Notes: generated from the sequence alone by a model not told the origin. A DNA stretch of 64,000 bases from Kluyvera cryocrescens NBRC 102467 (GCF_001571285.1 NZ_BCTM01000011.1:124001-188000), one strand, 5' to 3'. Positions 29,419-40,542 are shown, numbered from the stretch's first letter. Made by a program: numbers and translations.

Positions 29419-29808
29419 TTATTTATTACGCGTCAGTTTTTCCAGATCGGCTTCAATTTCGCTGATCTTGTTGGTGACCACGCTTTCCAGATGACGCAGG
29501 TCGTCGAGGATCTTACGCTTCAGATCGACTTCGGTACGGTCGCGCTGGCAAATCTGATCTAGTTCATCAATGATATAGCGCAGATTAGGACTGATCTCCT
29601 GCACCTCTTTGAAACCCTGGCCTACGCCATCGGCGGCCACGGTTTTACGCTGGCGTGGATATTTGAACTTCACGCTTTTCGCGAAAAACTCACCCTTATC
29701 CTTCTGGAAATAGATTTTCAGGATATCGTTGTTGGCTTCCTGCCGGAGGCTGTAACGATCGATTTCATCAGGATTGGTAATGCCCAAACTTTTCAGATTA
29801 TCGTACAT
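29419..29808 (-). CDS. yaeH: UPF0325 family protein YaeH
   Basis: Conserved protein of 129 residues with no assigned function. It begins [20 protein letters not shown] and ends with a predicted helical, charged segment ([20 protein letters not shown]). Family members are small cytoplasmic proteins of enterobacteria and vibrios. In E. coli yaeI lies between this gene and dapD; here the intergenic stretch is only 107 bp and holds the dapD terminator, so yaeI is missing. Confidence 0.93.
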   Translation of the reverse strand: MYDNLKSLGITNPDEIDRYSLRQEANNDILKIYFQKDKGEFFAKSVKFKYPRQRKTVAADGVGQGFKEVQEISPNLRYIIDELDQICQRDRTEVDLKRKILDDLRHLESVVTNKISEIEADLEKLTRNK

Positions 29809-29879
29809 AGCGGTACCCTTGATCTAAATTAACTATTGAATAATTAACGAAAAAATCATTTTCCGCCAGCGTGTAGATA

Positions 29880-29907
29880 AAAAAAAGCGGGGTAGCCCCC
29901 GCTTTTT
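29880..29907 (-). terminator. dapD rho-independent terminator
   Basis: Stem 29887-29892 with 29897-29902 (GCGGGG / CCCCGC), loop TAGC, flanked by an A-run on the plus strand that becomes a T-run for the minus-strand transcript. It lies just after the dapD stop. Confidence 0.88.
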
Positions 29908-29915
29908 ATATCTTC

Positions 29916-30740
29916 TTAATCGATGGTGCGTAGCAGTTCGTTGATGCCCACTTTACCGCGGGTTTTCGCGTCAACTTTCTTCACGATAACCGCGCAGTAC
30001 AGGCTGTATTTACCGTCTTTAGATGGCAGATTGCCGGAGACCACCACGGAACCTGCCGGCACGCGACCGTAGAATACTTCGCCGGTTTCACGGTCGTAGA
30101 TTTTGGTGCTCTGGCCCAGGTAAACGCCCATGGAGATAACAGAGCCTTCTTCAACGATAACGCCCTCAACCACTTCGGAGCGTGCGCCGATGAAGCAGTT
30201 GTCTTCGATGATGGTTGGGTTAGCCTGCAGTGGCTCCAGTACGCCACCAATGCCGACGCCGCCGGACAGGTGAACGTTTTTACCGATCTGTGCACAGGAA
30301 CCCACGGTTGCCCAGGTATCCACCATGGAACCTTCATCAACGTAGGCACCAATGTTGACGTAGGAAGGCATCAGCACGGTGTTACGTGCGATGTAAGCAC
30401 CCTGACGGACGGCCGCAGGTGGTACCACGCGGAAGCCTTCTTTCTGGAAACGCGCTTCGTCGTAGTCGGCGAATTTCATCGGCACTTTATCGAAGTAGCG
30501 GCTTTCCGCGCCATCGATAACCTGGTTATCGTTAATGCGGAAAGAGAGCAGAACCGCTTTCTTCAGCCACTGGTGAGTGACCCACTGGCCGTCAATTTTT
30601 TCAGCGACACGCAGCGCGCCGGAATCCAGCAGGGAAATAACCTGGTTGACCGCTTCGCGAGTTACGGTATCCACGTTTGCCGGCGTGATGTCGGCGCGAC
30701 GCTCAAAAGCGGACTCAATAACGTTCTGTAATTGCTGCAT
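29916..30740 (-). CDS. dapD: Tetrahydrodipicolinate N-succinyltransferase
   Basis: Enzyme of 274 residues in lysine and meso-diaminopimelate synthesis; it transfers succinyl from succinyl-CoA to tetrahydrodipicolinate. A left-handed beta-helix of hexapeptide repeats is visible from about 105 to 225 ([36 protein letters not shown]), preceded by the N-terminal helical domain and ending [12 protein letters not shown]. The length matches E. coli exactly. It lies 33 bp downstream of glnD on the same strand. Confidence 0.97.
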   Translation of the reverse strand: MQQLQNVIESAFERRADITPANVDTVTREAVNQVISLLDSGALRVAEKIDGQWVTHQWLKKAVLLSFRINDNQVIDGAESRYFDKVPMKFADYDEARFQKEGFRVVPPAAVRQGAYIARNTVLMPSYVNIGAYVDEGSMVDTWATVGSCAQIGKNVHLSGGVGIGGVLEPLQANPTIIEDNCFIGARSEVVEGVIVEEGSVISMGVYLGQSTKIYDRETGEVFYGRVPAGSVVVSGNLPSKDGKYSLYCAVIVKKVDAKTRGKVGINELLRTID

Positions 30741-30773
30741 TGTTTACTCTTTCCATTTACTAATAAAAAATCG

Positions 30774-33446
30774 TTACCCTTTATCGTTTGGATTGAGGGC
30801 TGCTGTCAACCGTTGTTGCACTTCTTGTTGCAGCACATTATTAAGGGCACGCCGGTCTGCGGTGGCGATTATAAATAAATCTTCTACTCGTTCACCAATT
30901 GTCGTAATTCTGGCCCCATGGAGTGAAATTCCGAGGTCAGCGAACACCTGCCCGACGCGGGCGAGCAGCCCAGGCTGATCGAGCGCAATCAGTTCGAGGA
31001 ATGAGCGACGGTCGGTGTGCGTTGGCAGGAAATTGACCTCGGTATCCACGGAGAAGTGACGCAGTTTGGCGGCCTGGCGGCGAGGCTGAGGGGGCTGCCA
31101 GCTATGCTGGGTGATGGCCTGTTCGAGTCCGAAGCGAATCGCTTCGTGACGATCGCCGGAAAGCGGGCTGCCGTCAGGCTCAAGCACAATAAAGGAGTCC
31201 ATCGCCATGCCGTCGCGGGTGGTGAAAATCTGCGCGTCGTGCACGCTGAGGTTACGGCGGTCAAGTTCGGCGCAAACCGCGGCGAACAGGTACGGTCGGT
31301 CCGGGCTCCAGATAAAAATTTCGGTTCCGCCGCGCGTAGCCTGCGGGCTAAGCAGGATCATCGGCTGGGTCAGGTCGTGCTTCAGCAGATGACGGGCGTG
31401 CCACGCCAGTTGATTTGGCGTGTGGCGCACAAAGTAGTTGGCGCGACAGCGGTTCCAGATCTGATGCAGCGCCTCTTCATCAATATTGTCCATGCGCAGC
31501 AGCGCCAGCGCCTGCATCTGGTGATGGCGTACGCGCTCGCGCATATCCGGTGTGTTCTGCATCCCGCGACGCAGTTGTTTTTCGGTGGCAAAGTACAGCT
31601 CACGCAACAGGCTCTGTTTCCAGCTATTCCACAGGGTTTCGTTTGTCGCGCAGATATCGGCCACCGTCAGGCATACCAGGAAGCGCAGACGGTGTTCAGT
31701 CTGTACTTCTTCGGCGAACTGTTTGATCACTTCTGGATCCTGAATATCGCGACGCTGGGCAGTGACCGACATCAACAGATGCTGGCGCACTAACCAGGCA
31801 ACCAACTGGGTTTCCCGCGAGTTGAGACCGTGCAATTCGGCAAACTTGAGCACGTCCTGCGCGCCGAGGACGGAATGGTCGCCGCCGCGCCCTTTGGCGA
31901 TATCGTGGAATAGGGCGGCAATCAGGATAAGTTCCGGATGGTTCAATCGCGGCCACAGATCGACGCACAGCGGATGACGTGGGCGCGTCTCTTCATGAGC
32001 AAAGCTTTCCAGCTTCAGTAAGACGCGAATGGTGTGCTCGTCCACGGTGTAGGCGTGGAACAGGTCAAACTGCATCTGCCCGACGATATGCGACCACTGC
32101 GGCATATAGGCCCACAGCACGCTGTGGCGATGCATCGGCAGCAAGCCGCGGCTGACGGCGCCCTGGTGACGAAGCATGCTCAGAAACAGCTCGCGGGCTT
32201 CCGGGATGTAGCACAGCGGTTGACTGAGGTGACGACGGGCGTGACGTAAATGACGTAACGTGGTCGAGTAAATCCCGGTAATGCTGCTGTTACGTACCAT
32301 GATGTGGAACATGCGCAGAATGGCCTGCGGCTCGCGGACGAACAGCGTATCGTCACGCAGATCGATAAGCGTGCCGCGTAGCTGAAAATCGTCGTCAATC
32401 GCCCGGGGTTTTTCATCTTCGGTGAGCGCAAGGATCGCCTCATCAAACAGCTGCAGCAGCATGTGATTGAGCTCGCCGACCCGGCGCGTCACACGATAGA
32501 AATCCTTCATCATGTGTTCAATCGGCTGGTTGCCTTCACCCGCGTAATTGAGCCGTTGGGCGACGCTGAGCTGGCGGTCGAACAGTAGGCGGTTATCGTA
32601 GCGGTTAAGCTCCAGATGCAGGGCGAAGCGAATCCGCCACAGCAGATGCAGACATTCATTAAGCTCGTTACGTTCGGCTTCGGTTAGAAAGCCAAAGCTC
32701 ACCATTTCATCGAGCGAAGTGGCGCCAAAGTGGCGGCGGGCGACCCACTGAATCGTGTGGATATCGCGCAGGCCGCCGGGGCTGCTTTTAATGTCCGGCT
32801 CCAGGTTGTAGCTGGTGCCGTGATAGCGCTGGTGGCGCGCCTCTTGTTCGGCAACCTTCGCCGGGAAAAAGGTTTCCGACGGCCAGAAGCCTTCGCTGAA
32901 GACGTTTTTCTGCAATTCAAGAAACAGCGCGACGTCGCCAATCAGCAGACGGGACTCAATCAGGTTGGTGGCGACGGTTAAATCCGACAGCCCTTCCAGC
33001 AGGCACTCTTCCAGCGTACGTACGCTGTGGCCAACTTCCAGCTTCAGATCCCACAGCAGCGTCAGCAGTTCGCCAATCTTCTGCGCCTGATCGTCGGGCA
33101 GCTTTTTACGGCTTAGGATCAGCAAATCAACGTCAGAAAGCGGATGCAGTTCACCGCGGCCGTAGCCGCCGACGGCGACCAGCGCGGCATCTTCCACTTC
33201 ACCAAAACCGTACAGCAGCCACAGGCGCTGTAAGAGCTGATCGATAAATTCGGTACGGGCTTCGATCAACTGTTCAGCGGAGATACCGCTGTCGAAGGCC
33301 TCCCCCAGCCAGCGCTGAAAATCATCGAGACGGTTTTTAATCTCCGCGCAGTTCAGGCTGCTTTGCGGCCAATCAACCGGGTTTTCCGGCTGGCCGGGCA
33401 GGGTGGGGAGAATTGTGCATGCCAGTTCAGGTAAGGAGTTACTCAT
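30774..33446 (-). CDS. glnD: Bifunctional uridylyltransferase/uridylyl-removing enzyme GlnD
   Basis: Nitrogen sensor of 890 residues that uridylylates PII proteins when glutamine is low and removes UMP when it is high. The nucleotidyltransferase site is [19 protein letters not shown] (residues about 92-110). The HD domain contains [12 protein letters not shown]. Two ACT domains close the protein, the last with [21 protein letters not shown] chose ATG at 33444-33446 (MSNSLPEL), which gives the E. coli length and has GGTGG upstream; an ATG at 33458 would add four residues. It is downstream of map, separated by the map terminator, and followed by dapD. Confidence 0.97.
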   Translation of the reverse strand: MSNSLPELACTILPTLPGQPENPVDWPQSSLNCAEIKNRLDDFQRWLGEAFDSGISAEQLIEARTEFIDQLLQRLWLLYGFGEVEDAALVAVGGYGRGELHPLSDVDLLILSRKKLPDDQAQKIGELLTLLWDLKLEVGHSVRTLEECLLEGLSDLTVATNLIESRLLIGDVALFLELQKNVFSEGFWPSETFFPAKVAEQEARHQRYHGTSYNLEPDIKSSPGGLRDIHTIQWVARRHFGATSLDEMVSFGFLTEAERNELNECLHLLWRIRFALHLELNRYDNRLLFDRQLSVAQRLNYAGEGNQPIEHMMKDFYRVTRRVGELNHMLLQLFDEAILALTEDEKPRAIDDDFQLRGTLIDLRDDTLFVREPQAILRMFHIMVRNSSITGIYSTTLRHLRHARRHLSQPLCYIPEARELFLSMLRHQGAVSRGLLPMHRHSVLWAYMPQWSHIVGQMQFDLFHAYTVDEHTIRVLLKLESFAHEETRPRHPLCVDLWPRLNHPELILIAALFHDIAKGRGGDHSVLGAQDVLKFAELHGLNSRETQLVAWLVRQHLLMSVTAQRRDIQDPEVIKQFAEEVQTEHRLRFLVCLTVADICATNETLWNSWKQSLLRELYFATEKQLRRGMQNTPDMRERVRHHQMQALALLRMDNIDEEALHQIWNRCRANYFVRHTPNQLAWHARHLLKHDLTQPMILLSPQATRGGTEIFIWSPDRPYLFAAVCAELDRRNLSVHDAQIFTTRDGMAMDSFIVLEPDGSPLSGDRHEAIRFGLEQAITQHSWQPPQPRRQAAKLRHFSVDTEVNFLPTHTDRRSFLELIALDQPGLLARVGQVFADLGISLHGARITTIGERVEDLFIIATADRRALNNVLQQEVQQRLTAALNPNDKG

Positions 33447-33478
33447 CAAACCACCCATAAGAAAAAACTATCACCGAT

Positions 33479-33504
33479 AAAAAAGCCGGCAATCGCCGGC
33501 TTTT
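33479..33504 (-). terminator. map rho-independent terminator
   Basis: Ten-base-pair stem, 33481-33490 with 33495-33504 (AAAAGCCGGC / GCCGGCTTTT), loop AATC, with further As on the plus-strand left side giving a T-run for the minus-strand map message. Confidence 0.87.
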
Positions 33505-33506
33505 CA

Positions 33507-34301
33507 TTATTCGTTGTGCGAGATTATCGCCGGGATGGTGTCATCCTTGCGTAACGTCAGTATTTCGCAGCCGTTGTCTGTTACCACAATAGTATGCTCG
33601 TACTGCGCAGACAAGCTACGGTCTTTGGTTTTTACCGTCCAGCCATCTTTCATGGTACGGATCTCTTTCTTGCCGGCGTTGACCATCGGTTCGATGGTGA
33701 AGGTCATGCCCTGCTTTAATACCACGTCGGTTTCGCGAGAGTCGTAATGCAGTACCTGTGGTTCCTCATGGAAACCGCGGCCGATACCGTGTCCACAGTA
33801 TTCACGCACTACGGAGAAGCCTTCTGCTTCGACGAATTTCTGGATGGCAGCACCAATTTCACGCAGGTTCACGCCCGGTTTTACCATCCTCAGCGCAACG
33901 TACAGGCTTTCTTTGGTGACGCGGCACAGACGCTCGCCCAGAATGGTAGGTTTGCCGACGATAAACATCTTGGACGTGTCACCGTGGAACTCATCTTTAA
34001 TCACGGTCACGTCGATGTTGACGATGTCGCCGTCTTTCAGATGTTTTTCGTCATCCGGGATACCGTGACACACCACTTCGTTAATCGAGATACAAACGGA
34101 TTTTGGGAAACCGTGGTAGTTAAGGCAGGCAGAGATCGCTTTCTGTTCGTTGACGATATAGTCGTTACAAATGCGATCCAGTTCACCGGTGGTGACGCCT
34201 GGCTTCACATACGGTTCGATCATTTCCAGCACTTCAGCGGCCAGACGGCCGGCAACGCGCATTTTTTCAATATCTTCAGGGGTCTTAATAGAAATAGCCA
34301 T
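33507..34301 (-). CDS. map: Methionine aminopeptidase type I
   Basis: Removes the initiator methionine from nascent proteins. It is 264 residues, as in E. coli. The five metal ligands of the pita-bread fold are visible: two Asp in NIDVTVIKDEFHGDTSKMF, His in GHGIGRGFHEEP, Glu in FTIEPM and Glu in QYEHTIVV. The N-terminus MAISIKTPEDIEKMRVAG is standard. It is divergent from rpsB across a 331-bp region that carries the rpsB promoter and leader RNA. Confidence 0.98.
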   Translation of the reverse strand: MAISIKTPEDIEKMRVAGRLAAEVLEMIEPYVKPGVTTGELDRICNDYIVNEQKAISACLNYHGFPKSVCISINEVVCHGIPDDEKHLKDGDIVNIDVTVIKDEFHGDTSKMFIVGKPTILGERLCRVTKESLYVALRMVKPGVNLREIGAAIQKFVEAEGFSVVREYCGHGIGRGFHEEPQVLHYDSRETDVVLKQGMTFTIEPMVNAGKKEIRTMKDGWTVKTKDRSLSAQYEHTIVVTDNGCEILTLRKDDTIPAIISHNE

Positions 34302-34474
34302 GGAATATGTCCATCAGTGTCGATTTAATCGACAATAATTGAGTATTAGTGATGTCAATGTTAACAGCCCGGGGCCATCCCTGCCAAATTGAGAATCATT
34401 CTGAACTTCGCCTTTCGTGCCCCCGGAGAACAACAACAACTGTTGGTATCTTCGGCTGATTTATGGTATAAAGC
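34302..34474. promoter_or_regulatory. map-rpsB divergent intergenic region with rpsB promoter
   Basis: Together with the t44 leader this forms a gap of 331 bp without a protein gene. The rpsB promoter is seen as TTGGTA at 34443-34448 and TATAAA at 34467-34472 (18-bp spacer), with TGG before the -10 and a GC-rich discriminator GCGCGCC, a pattern typical of growth-rate and ppGpp controlled promoters. A map promoter must lie near 34320-34380 on the minus strand, but I cannot fix it. Confidence 0.65.
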
Positions 34475-35358
<884 letters not shown>

Positions 35359-35409
35359 TAAGGCACGCTCGTTAGAGCCCTTATAGACCAGGTAGTACAC
35401 GTTTGGTTA

Positions 35410-35436
35410 GGGGGCCTGTCTATGGCCCCCTTTTTT
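35410..35436 (+). terminator. rpsB-tsf intercistronic attenuator
   Basis: Stem 35410-35416 with 35424-35430 (GGGGGCC / GGCCCCC), loop TGTCTAT, followed by six T residues. Although it has the form of an intrinsic terminator it lies inside the rpsB-tsf operon, so it likely sets the S2 to EF-Ts ratio through partial read-through. Confidence 0.85.
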
Positions 35437-35492
35437 ACTTTTAAATCTGTGCGGTTTTGGCCGGGCAGATCAAATCTTCCGAGGATTTTAGA

Positions 35493-36344
35493 ATGGCTGA
35501 AATTACCGCATCCCTGGTAAAAGAGCTGCGTGAGCGTACTGGCGCAGGCATGATGGATTGCAAAAAAGCACTGACTGAAGCTAACGGCGACATCGAGCTG
35601 GCAATCGAAAACATGCGTAAATCTGGCGCGATCAAAGCTGCTAAGAAAGCAGGCAACGTTGCTGCTGACGGCGTGATCAAAACCAAAATCGAAGGCAACT
35701 TCGGCGTGATTCTGGAAGTTAACTGCCAGACTGACTTCGTTGCTAAAGACGGTGGTTTCCAGGCGTTCGCTGACAAAGTTCTGGACGCAGCTGTTGCTGG
35801 TAAAGTGACTGACGTTGAAGTCCTGAAAGCACAGTTCGAAGAAGAGCGCGTTGCACTGGTTGCTAAAATCGGTGAAAACATCAACATCCGTCGCGTTGCA
35901 ATCCTGGAAGGTGACGTTCTGGGCAACTACCAGCACGGTGCACGTATCGGTGTTCTGGTTGCGGCTAAAGGCGCTGATGAAGAGCTGGTTAAACACCTGG
36001 CAATGCACGTTGCTGCAAGCAAGCCAGAATTCGTTAAGCCAGAAGACGTGTCTGCTGAAGTGGTAGAAAAAGAATACCAGGTACAGCTGGATATCGCGAT
36101 GCAGTCCGGTAAGCCGAAAGAAATCGCAGAGAAAATGGTTGAAGGCCGCATGAAGAAATTCACCGGCGAAGTTTCTCTGACTGGTCAGCCTTTCGTTATG
36201 GACCCAAGCAAAAACGTTGGCCAGCTGCTGAAAGAGCACAACGCTGACGTGACTGGCTTCATCCGCTTTGAAGTGGGCGAAGGCATCGAGAAAGTTGAGG
36301 CTGACTTCGCAGCAGAAGTTGCTGCAATGTCCAAGCAGTCTTAA
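35493..36344 (+). CDS. tsf: Translation elongation factor EF-Ts
   Basis: EF-Ts, 283 residues as in E. coli; it exchanges GDP for GTP on EF-Tu. The N-terminal UBA-like domain ([20 protein letters not shown]), the TDFVAKD motif that inserts into EF-Tu, and the C-terminal module ending [11 protein letters not shown] are all seen. I chose ATG 35493 (GAGGATTTTAGA upstream) over an in-frame upstream codon at 35457. Highly biased codons. A terminator follows 12 bp downstream. Confidence 0.98.
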   Translation: MAEITASLVKELRERTGAGMMDCKKALTEANGDIELAIENMRKSGAIKAAKKAGNVAADGVIKTKIEGNFGVILEVNCQTDFVAKDGGFQAFADKVLDAAVAGKVTDVEVLKAQFEEERVALVAKIGENINIRRVAILEGDVLGNYQHGARIGVLVAAKGADEELVKHLAMHVAASKPEFVKPEDVSAEVVEKEYQVQLDIAMQSGKPKEIAEKMVEGRMKKFTGEVSLTGQPFVMDPSKNVGQLLKEHNADVTGFIRFEVGEGIEKVEADFAAEVAAMSKQS

Positions 36345-36355
36345 TTGCTGTAAAG

Positions 36356-36381
36356 GAGCCGCCTAAGGGCGGCTCTCTTTT
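36356..36381 (+). terminator. tsf rho-independent terminator
   Basis: Stem 36356-36363 with 36368-36375 (GAGCCGCC / GGCGGCTC), loop TAAG, followed by TCTTTT. Confidence 0.87.
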
Positions 36382-36505
36382 GTGTAGTATAGATTTAAGA
36401 AGTAAAGATAATCGTCATGTGGAAATCAGCCAGCTCCTATTGGGGTTCACAGGCAAGGAACGCATGATGTCACTCATCCCATTCGTGACACTCTCAGGAA
36501 ACAAA

Positions 36506-37231
36506 ATGGCTACCAACGCAAAACCTGTCTACAAACGTATTCTGCTCAAGCTTAGCGGTGAAGCATTGCAGGGGACTGAAGGCTTCGGTATTGACGCAAG
36601 TATTCTTGACCGCATGGCGCAAGAAATTAAAGAACTTGTTGAGCTGGGCATTCAAGTGGGTGTCGTTATTGGTGGTGGCAACCTGTTCCGTGGCGCGGGT
36701 CTGGCAAAAGCAGGCATGAACCGCGTTGTGGGCGACCACATGGGCATGCTGGCAACGGTAATGAACGGCCTGGCAATGCGTGACGCACTGCATCGCGCCT
36801 ATGTGAACGCCCGCCTGATGTCAGCGATTCCGCTGAATGGCGTTTGTGATAACTACAGCTGGGCAGAGGCCATTAGCCTGCTGCGTAACAACCGCGTCGT
36901 GATTCTGTCCGCCGGTACCGGCAACCCGTTCTTCACCACTGACTCAGCAGCCTGCCTGCGTGGCATCGAAATCGAAGCCGACGTCGTGCTGAAAGCCACC
37001 AAAGTTGACGGCGTATTCACCGCTGACCCGGCGAAAGACCCGTCTGCTACCATGTACGAACAGCTGAGCTACAGCGACGTGCTGGAACAAGAACTGAAAG
37101 TCATGGATCTTGCTGCCTTTACGCTGGCCCGTGACCATAAATTGCCGATTCGCGTATTCAACATGAACAAACCGGGCGCACTGCGTCGCGTGGTCATGGG
37201 CGAAAAAGAAGGCACTTTAATTACGGAATAA
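36506..37231 (+). CDS. pyrH: Uridylate kinase
   Basis: UMP kinase of 241 residues, as in E. coli; it makes UDP from UMP, is activated by GTP and inhibited by UTP. The amino-acid-kinase fold is clear: the phosphate loop in [22 protein letters not shown] near residue 55, and [20 protein letters not shown] start at ATG 36506 ([11 protein letters not shown]) with CAGGAAAC before it; the frame is open back to 36380 but those residues match nothing. It precedes frr with a 274-bp gap that carries a repeat element. Confidence 0.97.
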   Translation: MATNAKPVYKRILLKLSGEALQGTEGFGIDASILDRMAQEIKELVELGIQVGVVIGGGNLFRGAGLAKAGMNRVVGDHMGMLATVMNGLAMRDALHRAYVNARLMSAIPLNGVCDNYSWAEAISLLRNNRVVILSAGTGNPFFTTDSAACLRGIEIEADVVLKATKVDGVFTADPAKDPSATMYEQLSYSDVLEQELKVMDLAAFTLARDHKLPIRVFNMNKPGALRRVVMGEKEGTLITE

Positions 37232-37289
37232 TTTCCGTAGCGGCCAATTCCGGGTAAGATTCGCCTTTACCTGGTCTAATTGATTCACT

Positions 37290-37409
37290 CTATGGATTTC
37301 GAGTTGCGGTAGGCGGCAAGTAAGAGAACCCCGATTTGCTTACGTTAGGAAGCGATTTGGGGGAACGAATGCAGTCAATACATCCGCAGCTTGAAAGACG
37401 ACGAGTATA
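37290..37409 (+). repeat. Structured intergenic repeat, copy 1 (pyrH-frr)
   Basis: About 120 bp bounded by imperfect inverted ends: TTTCGAGTTGCGG at 37297-37309 against CCGCAGCTTGAAA at 37384-37396. Next to the left end is AGGCGGCAAG (37311-37320) and after the right end GACGACGAGTATA. The centre folds as CCCC 37329-37332 with GGGG 37359-37362 and GCTT 37338-37341 with AAGC 37350-37353. The same end sequences recur, inverted, after frr. Similar short repeats are scattered in enterobacterial genomes as I recall, but I cannot give an established name. The rest of the gap to frr has a possible TATACT at 37435-37440. Confidence 0.72.
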
Positions 37410-37505
37410 TTCTGTGGCCTGATTTAAACGAGACTATACTTAGCGCATTGTTTGCAATGTGTCATCGTCTGGTCTGACTGAGACTAGTTTTCAAGGATTC
37501 GTAAC

Positions 37506-38063
37506 GTGATTAGCGATATCAGAAAAGATGCTGAAGTACGCATGGAAAAATGCGTGGAAGCGTTCAAAAACCAAATCAGCAAAATTCGCACGGGTCGTGC
37601 TTCTCCCAGCCTGCTGGACGGCATTGTCGTTGAGTATTACGGCACCCCAACTCCGCTGCGTCAGCTGGCAAGCGTTACGGTAGAAGACACCCGTACGCTG
37701 AAAATCAACGTGTTCGACCGTTCTTTAGGCCCGGCCGTTGAGAAAGCGATTATGGCGTCTGACCTCGGTCTGAACCCAAGCTCTGCGGGTACTGACATTC
37801 GCGTTCCGCTGCCTCCGCTGACCGAAGAACGTCGTAAAGACCTGACCAAAATTGTTCGCGGTGAAGCAGAACAGGCGCGCGTATCCGTACGTAACGTCCG
37901 TCGCGATGCGAACGATAAAGTGAAGGCGCTGCTGAAAGACAAAGAGATCAGCGAAGACGACGATCGCCGTTCTCAGGAAGAAGTACAGAAAATGACGGAT
38001 GCTGCTATCAAGAAAGTTGAAGCGGCACTGGCAGAGAAAGAAGCAGAGCTGATGCAGTTCTAA
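37506..38063 (+). CDS. frr: Ribosome recycling factor
   Basis: RRF, 185 residues as in E. coli; with EF-G it splits post-termination ribosomes. The start is GTG (37506-37508), as in E. coli, and the protein begins [20 protein letters not shown]. Conserved [15 protein letters not shown], the tip region [14 protein letters not shown] and the C-terminal helix [17 protein letters not shown] form the three-helix bundle and hinge of the family. AAGGATTC precedes the start. Inverted copies of a short repeat lie on both sides of the gene. Confidence 0.97.
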   Translation: MISDIRKDAEVRMEKCVEAFKNQISKIRTGRASPSLLDGIVVEYYGTPTPLRQLASVTVEDTRTLKINVFDRSLGPAVEKAIMASDLGLNPSSAGTDIRVPLPPLTEERRKDLTKIVRGEAEQARVSVRNVRRDANDKVKALLKDKEISEDDDRRSQEEVQKMTDAAIKKVEAALAEKEAELMQF

Positions 38064-38130
38064 AACTGTGTAAGTTGTGTGATGAACGCCGTACAGGGAG
38101 CATTGCTGCTTCGCTGGCGGCGTTTTGCTT

Positions 38131-38315
38131 TATACTCATCGACTTTCAAGCCGCAGGCGCGCGGGCTACGTTCACTCCCCGAATGACTAAATATCGGGAT
38201 TGATGAGGGATTTCCTTCCCCCTCACTGAAGGTTAGCCCTCAGTCGGTAAATTCGCTGTCGACGAATTTTTCGCTCACTTGCCGCCTTTGTGCCGCTTGA
38301 AACCCACAGAGTATA
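38131..38315 (-). repeat. Structured intergenic repeat, copy 2 (frr-dxr), inverted and longer
   Basis: Read on the minus strand, this has the same end modules as the copy before frr: GGTTTCAAGCGGCA, then AAAGGCGGCAAGTGAGCGAA at the start, and CTGCGGCTTGAAAGTCGATG then AGTATAAA at the end. Inverted ends are 38142-38155 against 38291-38303. The interior is about 58 bp longer than copy 1 and has extra inverted segments, such as ATTCG/CGAAT around 38251-38268. It ends 22 bp before the dxr start, so it is within the dxr leader or promoter. Boundaries are approximate. Confidence 0.68.
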
Positions 38316-38337
38316 TTTTATCTATTCTGGATCTCTC

Positions 38338-39534
38338 ATGAATCGATTAGCTGTTCTGGGCTCAACAGGCTCTATTGGTTGCAACACGCTGGACGTTGTA
38401 CGCCATAACCCCGAGAAATTTACGGTGACGGCGCTGGTGGCGGGTAAAAACGTCGCGCGCATGGTCGAACAGTGCCTGGAGTTTGCCCCGCGCTATGCGG
38501 TGATGGATGACGCGCTCAGCGCTCAGGCCGTGAAGCTCGCTTTGCGTGAACATGGCAGCCTTACTGAAGTGCTCAGCGGCCAGCAGGCAGCTTGCGATGT
38601 GGCGGCGTTGGATGACGTCGATCAGGTCATGGCGGCGATTGTCGGTGCCGCGGGGCTGCTGCCGACGCTTGCCGCAATTCGCGCAGGCAAAGTGATTCTG
38701 CTGGCCAATAAAGAGTCGCTGGTGACCTGTGGACGTCTGTTCCTCGAGGCCGTCAAACAACATCACGCACGGTTACTGCCGGTCGACAGCGAACATAACG
38801 CTATCTTTCAGAGTTTACCGCAAAGTTTTCAGAGCAATTTAGGGTACGCTGACCTGGCGCAGCATGGAGTGTCCTCCATTCTGCTGACCGGATCAGGTGG
38901 CCCATTCCGGGAGACGCCAATCTCTGAACTGAGCGCAATGACGCCGGATCAGGCTTGCCGTCATCCGAACTGGTCAATGGGGCGTAAGATCTCCGTCGAC
39001 TCGGCCACCATGATGAATAAAGGTCTGGAATACATCGAAGCCCGCTGGCTGTTCAATGCATCAGCCCAGCAGATGGAAGTGCTGATTCACCCACAGTCGG
39101 TGATTCACTCCATGGTGCGATACCAGGACGGAAGCGTACTGGCGCAACTGGGTGAGCCCGATATGCGGACGCCAATTGCCAATACCATGGCGTGGCCGCA
39201 TCGCGTGGTTTCCGGCGCGAAGCCGCTGGATTTCTGCAAGATGGGATCGCTTAGCTTTAGTGAGCCTGATTACGCGCGCTATCCTTGTCTGAAGCTGGCC
39301 ATGGAGGCCTTTGAACAGGGCCAGGCGGCGACCACGGCGCTCAATGCTGCTAATGAGATTGCCGTTGCCGCATTCCTTGACGGTCAAATCCGCTTTACCG
39401 ATATTGCCGCGGTCAATTTGGCTGTGCTGGAACACCTCGAACTCAGTGAACCACAGAGCGTAGAGGCGGTAATGGAGATTGACGTCAGGGCGCGAGAAGA
39501 AGCGGCTGTACAGGCTAAGCATTTCGTCCTGTAA
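38338..39534 (+). CDS. dxr: 1-deoxy-D-xylulose 5-phosphate reductoisomerase
   Basis: Second step of the MEP isoprenoid route; makes 2-C-methylerythritol 4-phosphate with NADPH. It is 398 residues, as in E. coli. The NADPH loop GSTGSIG is at residues 8-14; metal ligands are in [13 protein letters not shown] (Asp and Glu) and [11 protein letters not shown] (Glu). The flexible lid region [17 protein letters not shown] is conserved. I chose ATG 38338 ([11 protein letters not shown]); an upstream in-frame start at 38290 would lie inside the repeat element. A terminator-like hairpin lies about 110 bp downstream, before uppS. Confidence 0.97.
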   Translation: MNRLAVLGSTGSIGCNTLDVVRHNPEKFTVTALVAGKNVARMVEQCLEFAPRYAVMDDALSAQAVKLALREHGSLTEVLSGQQAACDVAALDDVDQVMAAIVGAAGLLPTLAAIRAGKVILLANKESLVTCGRLFLEAVKQHHARLLPVDSEHNAIFQSLPQSFQSNLGYADLAQHGVSSILLTGSGGPFRETPISELSAMTPDQACRHPNWSMGRKISVDSATMMNKGLEYIEARWLFNASAQQMEVLIHPQSVIHSMVRYQDGSVLAQLGEPDMRTPIANTMAWPHRVVSGAKPLDFCKMGSLSFSEPDYARYPCLKLAMEAFEQGQAATTALNAANEIAVAAFLDGQIRFTDIAAVNLAVLEHLELSEPQSVEAVMEIDVRAREEAAVQAKHFVL

Positions 39535-39643
39535 TGAGAGCGGAATCAGCATTCAAAACATCACGGCATTTGTGAGCATCTGGCTTCAGTGATATAGTCT
39601 GCGCCACTCGGTAGCGCTGCGTTTTCGTTTTGCTATCGGGAGA

Positions 39644-39667
39644 GCCGTGATTAAACACGGCTTTTTT
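39644..39667 (+). terminator. Hairpin terminator between dxr and uppS
   Basis: Stem 39644-39649 with 39656-39661 (GCCGTG / CACGGC), loop ATTAAA, followed by six T residues. It separates dxr from the uppS-cdsA-rseP group. The rest of the 237-bp gap should contain a uppS promoter that I cannot fix precisely. Confidence 0.8.
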
Positions 39668-39771
39668 GCGACACAAAGATACGTAAAATCATTCAGGTTA
39701 ACCTGAAAGATAAAGTGTATAGCTGTATTCCGGGGTACCGCTCATCCCTTTTCATGGATTAAAAACGCGTT

Positions 39772-40530
39772 ATGTTGTCTGCTAATCAACCAACCAGCGA
39801 GAACCCGCCAGCCCACGGTTGCCGCCATGTGGCAATTATTATGGATGGCAATGGCCGCTGGGCGAAAAAGCAAGGTAAGATTCGCGCCTTTGGACATAAA
39901 GCCGGGGCGAAATCCGTGCGCCGCGCCGTATCCTACGCCGCAAGTCACGGTATCGAAGCATTAACGCTATACGCATTCAGCAGTGAAAACTGGAATCGCC
40001 CGGAGCAAGAGGTGAGTGCGTTGATGGAGCTGTTCGTTTGGGCGCTGGACAGTGAAGTAAAAAGCCTGCACCGCCATAACGTTCGGCTGCGAATTATTGG
40101 CGATACCCGTCGTTTTAATTCGCGCCTTCAAGAGCGGATCCGGAAAGCGGAAGCGCTGACGGAAAAAAATACGGGGTTAACATTGAACATCGCTGCAAAC
40201 TACGGTGGTCGATGGGATATTATTCAGGGAGTTCAGCGCTTAGCCGAACAGGTTCAGCAAGGGGAACTCCGCCCCGATCAAATTAATGAAGAACTGCTGA
40301 ACCAGCAGATCTGCATGCATGAGCTGGCTCCCGTAGATTTAGTGATTAGGACCGGGGGAGAACATCGGATCAGTAACTTTCTTATCTGGCAAATTGCCTA
40401 TGCTGAACTTTACTTTACAGATGTTCTTTGGCCCGATTTCGATGAACAAGACTTTGAGGGTGCGCTGCATGCTTTCGCCAATCGAGAGCGACGTTTCGGC
40501 GGCACCGAGCCTGGTGGCGACAAAGCCTGA
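39772..40530 (+). CDS. uppS: Undecaprenyl diphosphate synthase
   Basis: Cis-prenyltransferase (IspU) of 252 residues that extends farnesyl diphosphate with eight isopentenyl units to give the C55 lipid carrier for peptidoglycan and O-antigen. The catalytic Asp25 is in VAIIMDGNGRWAKKQG. Downstream signatures are LYAFSSENWNRP and the IPP site VIRTGGEHRISNFLIWQIAYAE. One residue shorter than E. coli in the variable N-terminus. It starts a run of closely packed envelope genes. Confidence 0.97.
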   Translation: MLSANQPTSENPPAHGCRHVAIIMDGNGRWAKKQGKIRAFGHKAGAKSVRRAVSYAASHGIEALTLYAFSSENWNRPEQEVSALMELFVWALDSEVKSLHRHNVRLRIIGDTRRFNSRLQERIRKAEALTEKNTGLTLNIAANYGGRWDIIQGVQRLAEQVQQGELRPDQINEELLNQQICMHELAPVDLVIRTGGEHRISNFLIWQIAYAELYFTDVLWPDFDEQDFEGALHAFANRERRFGGTEPGGDKA

Positions 40531-40542
40531 TGGGGGTAGCTT

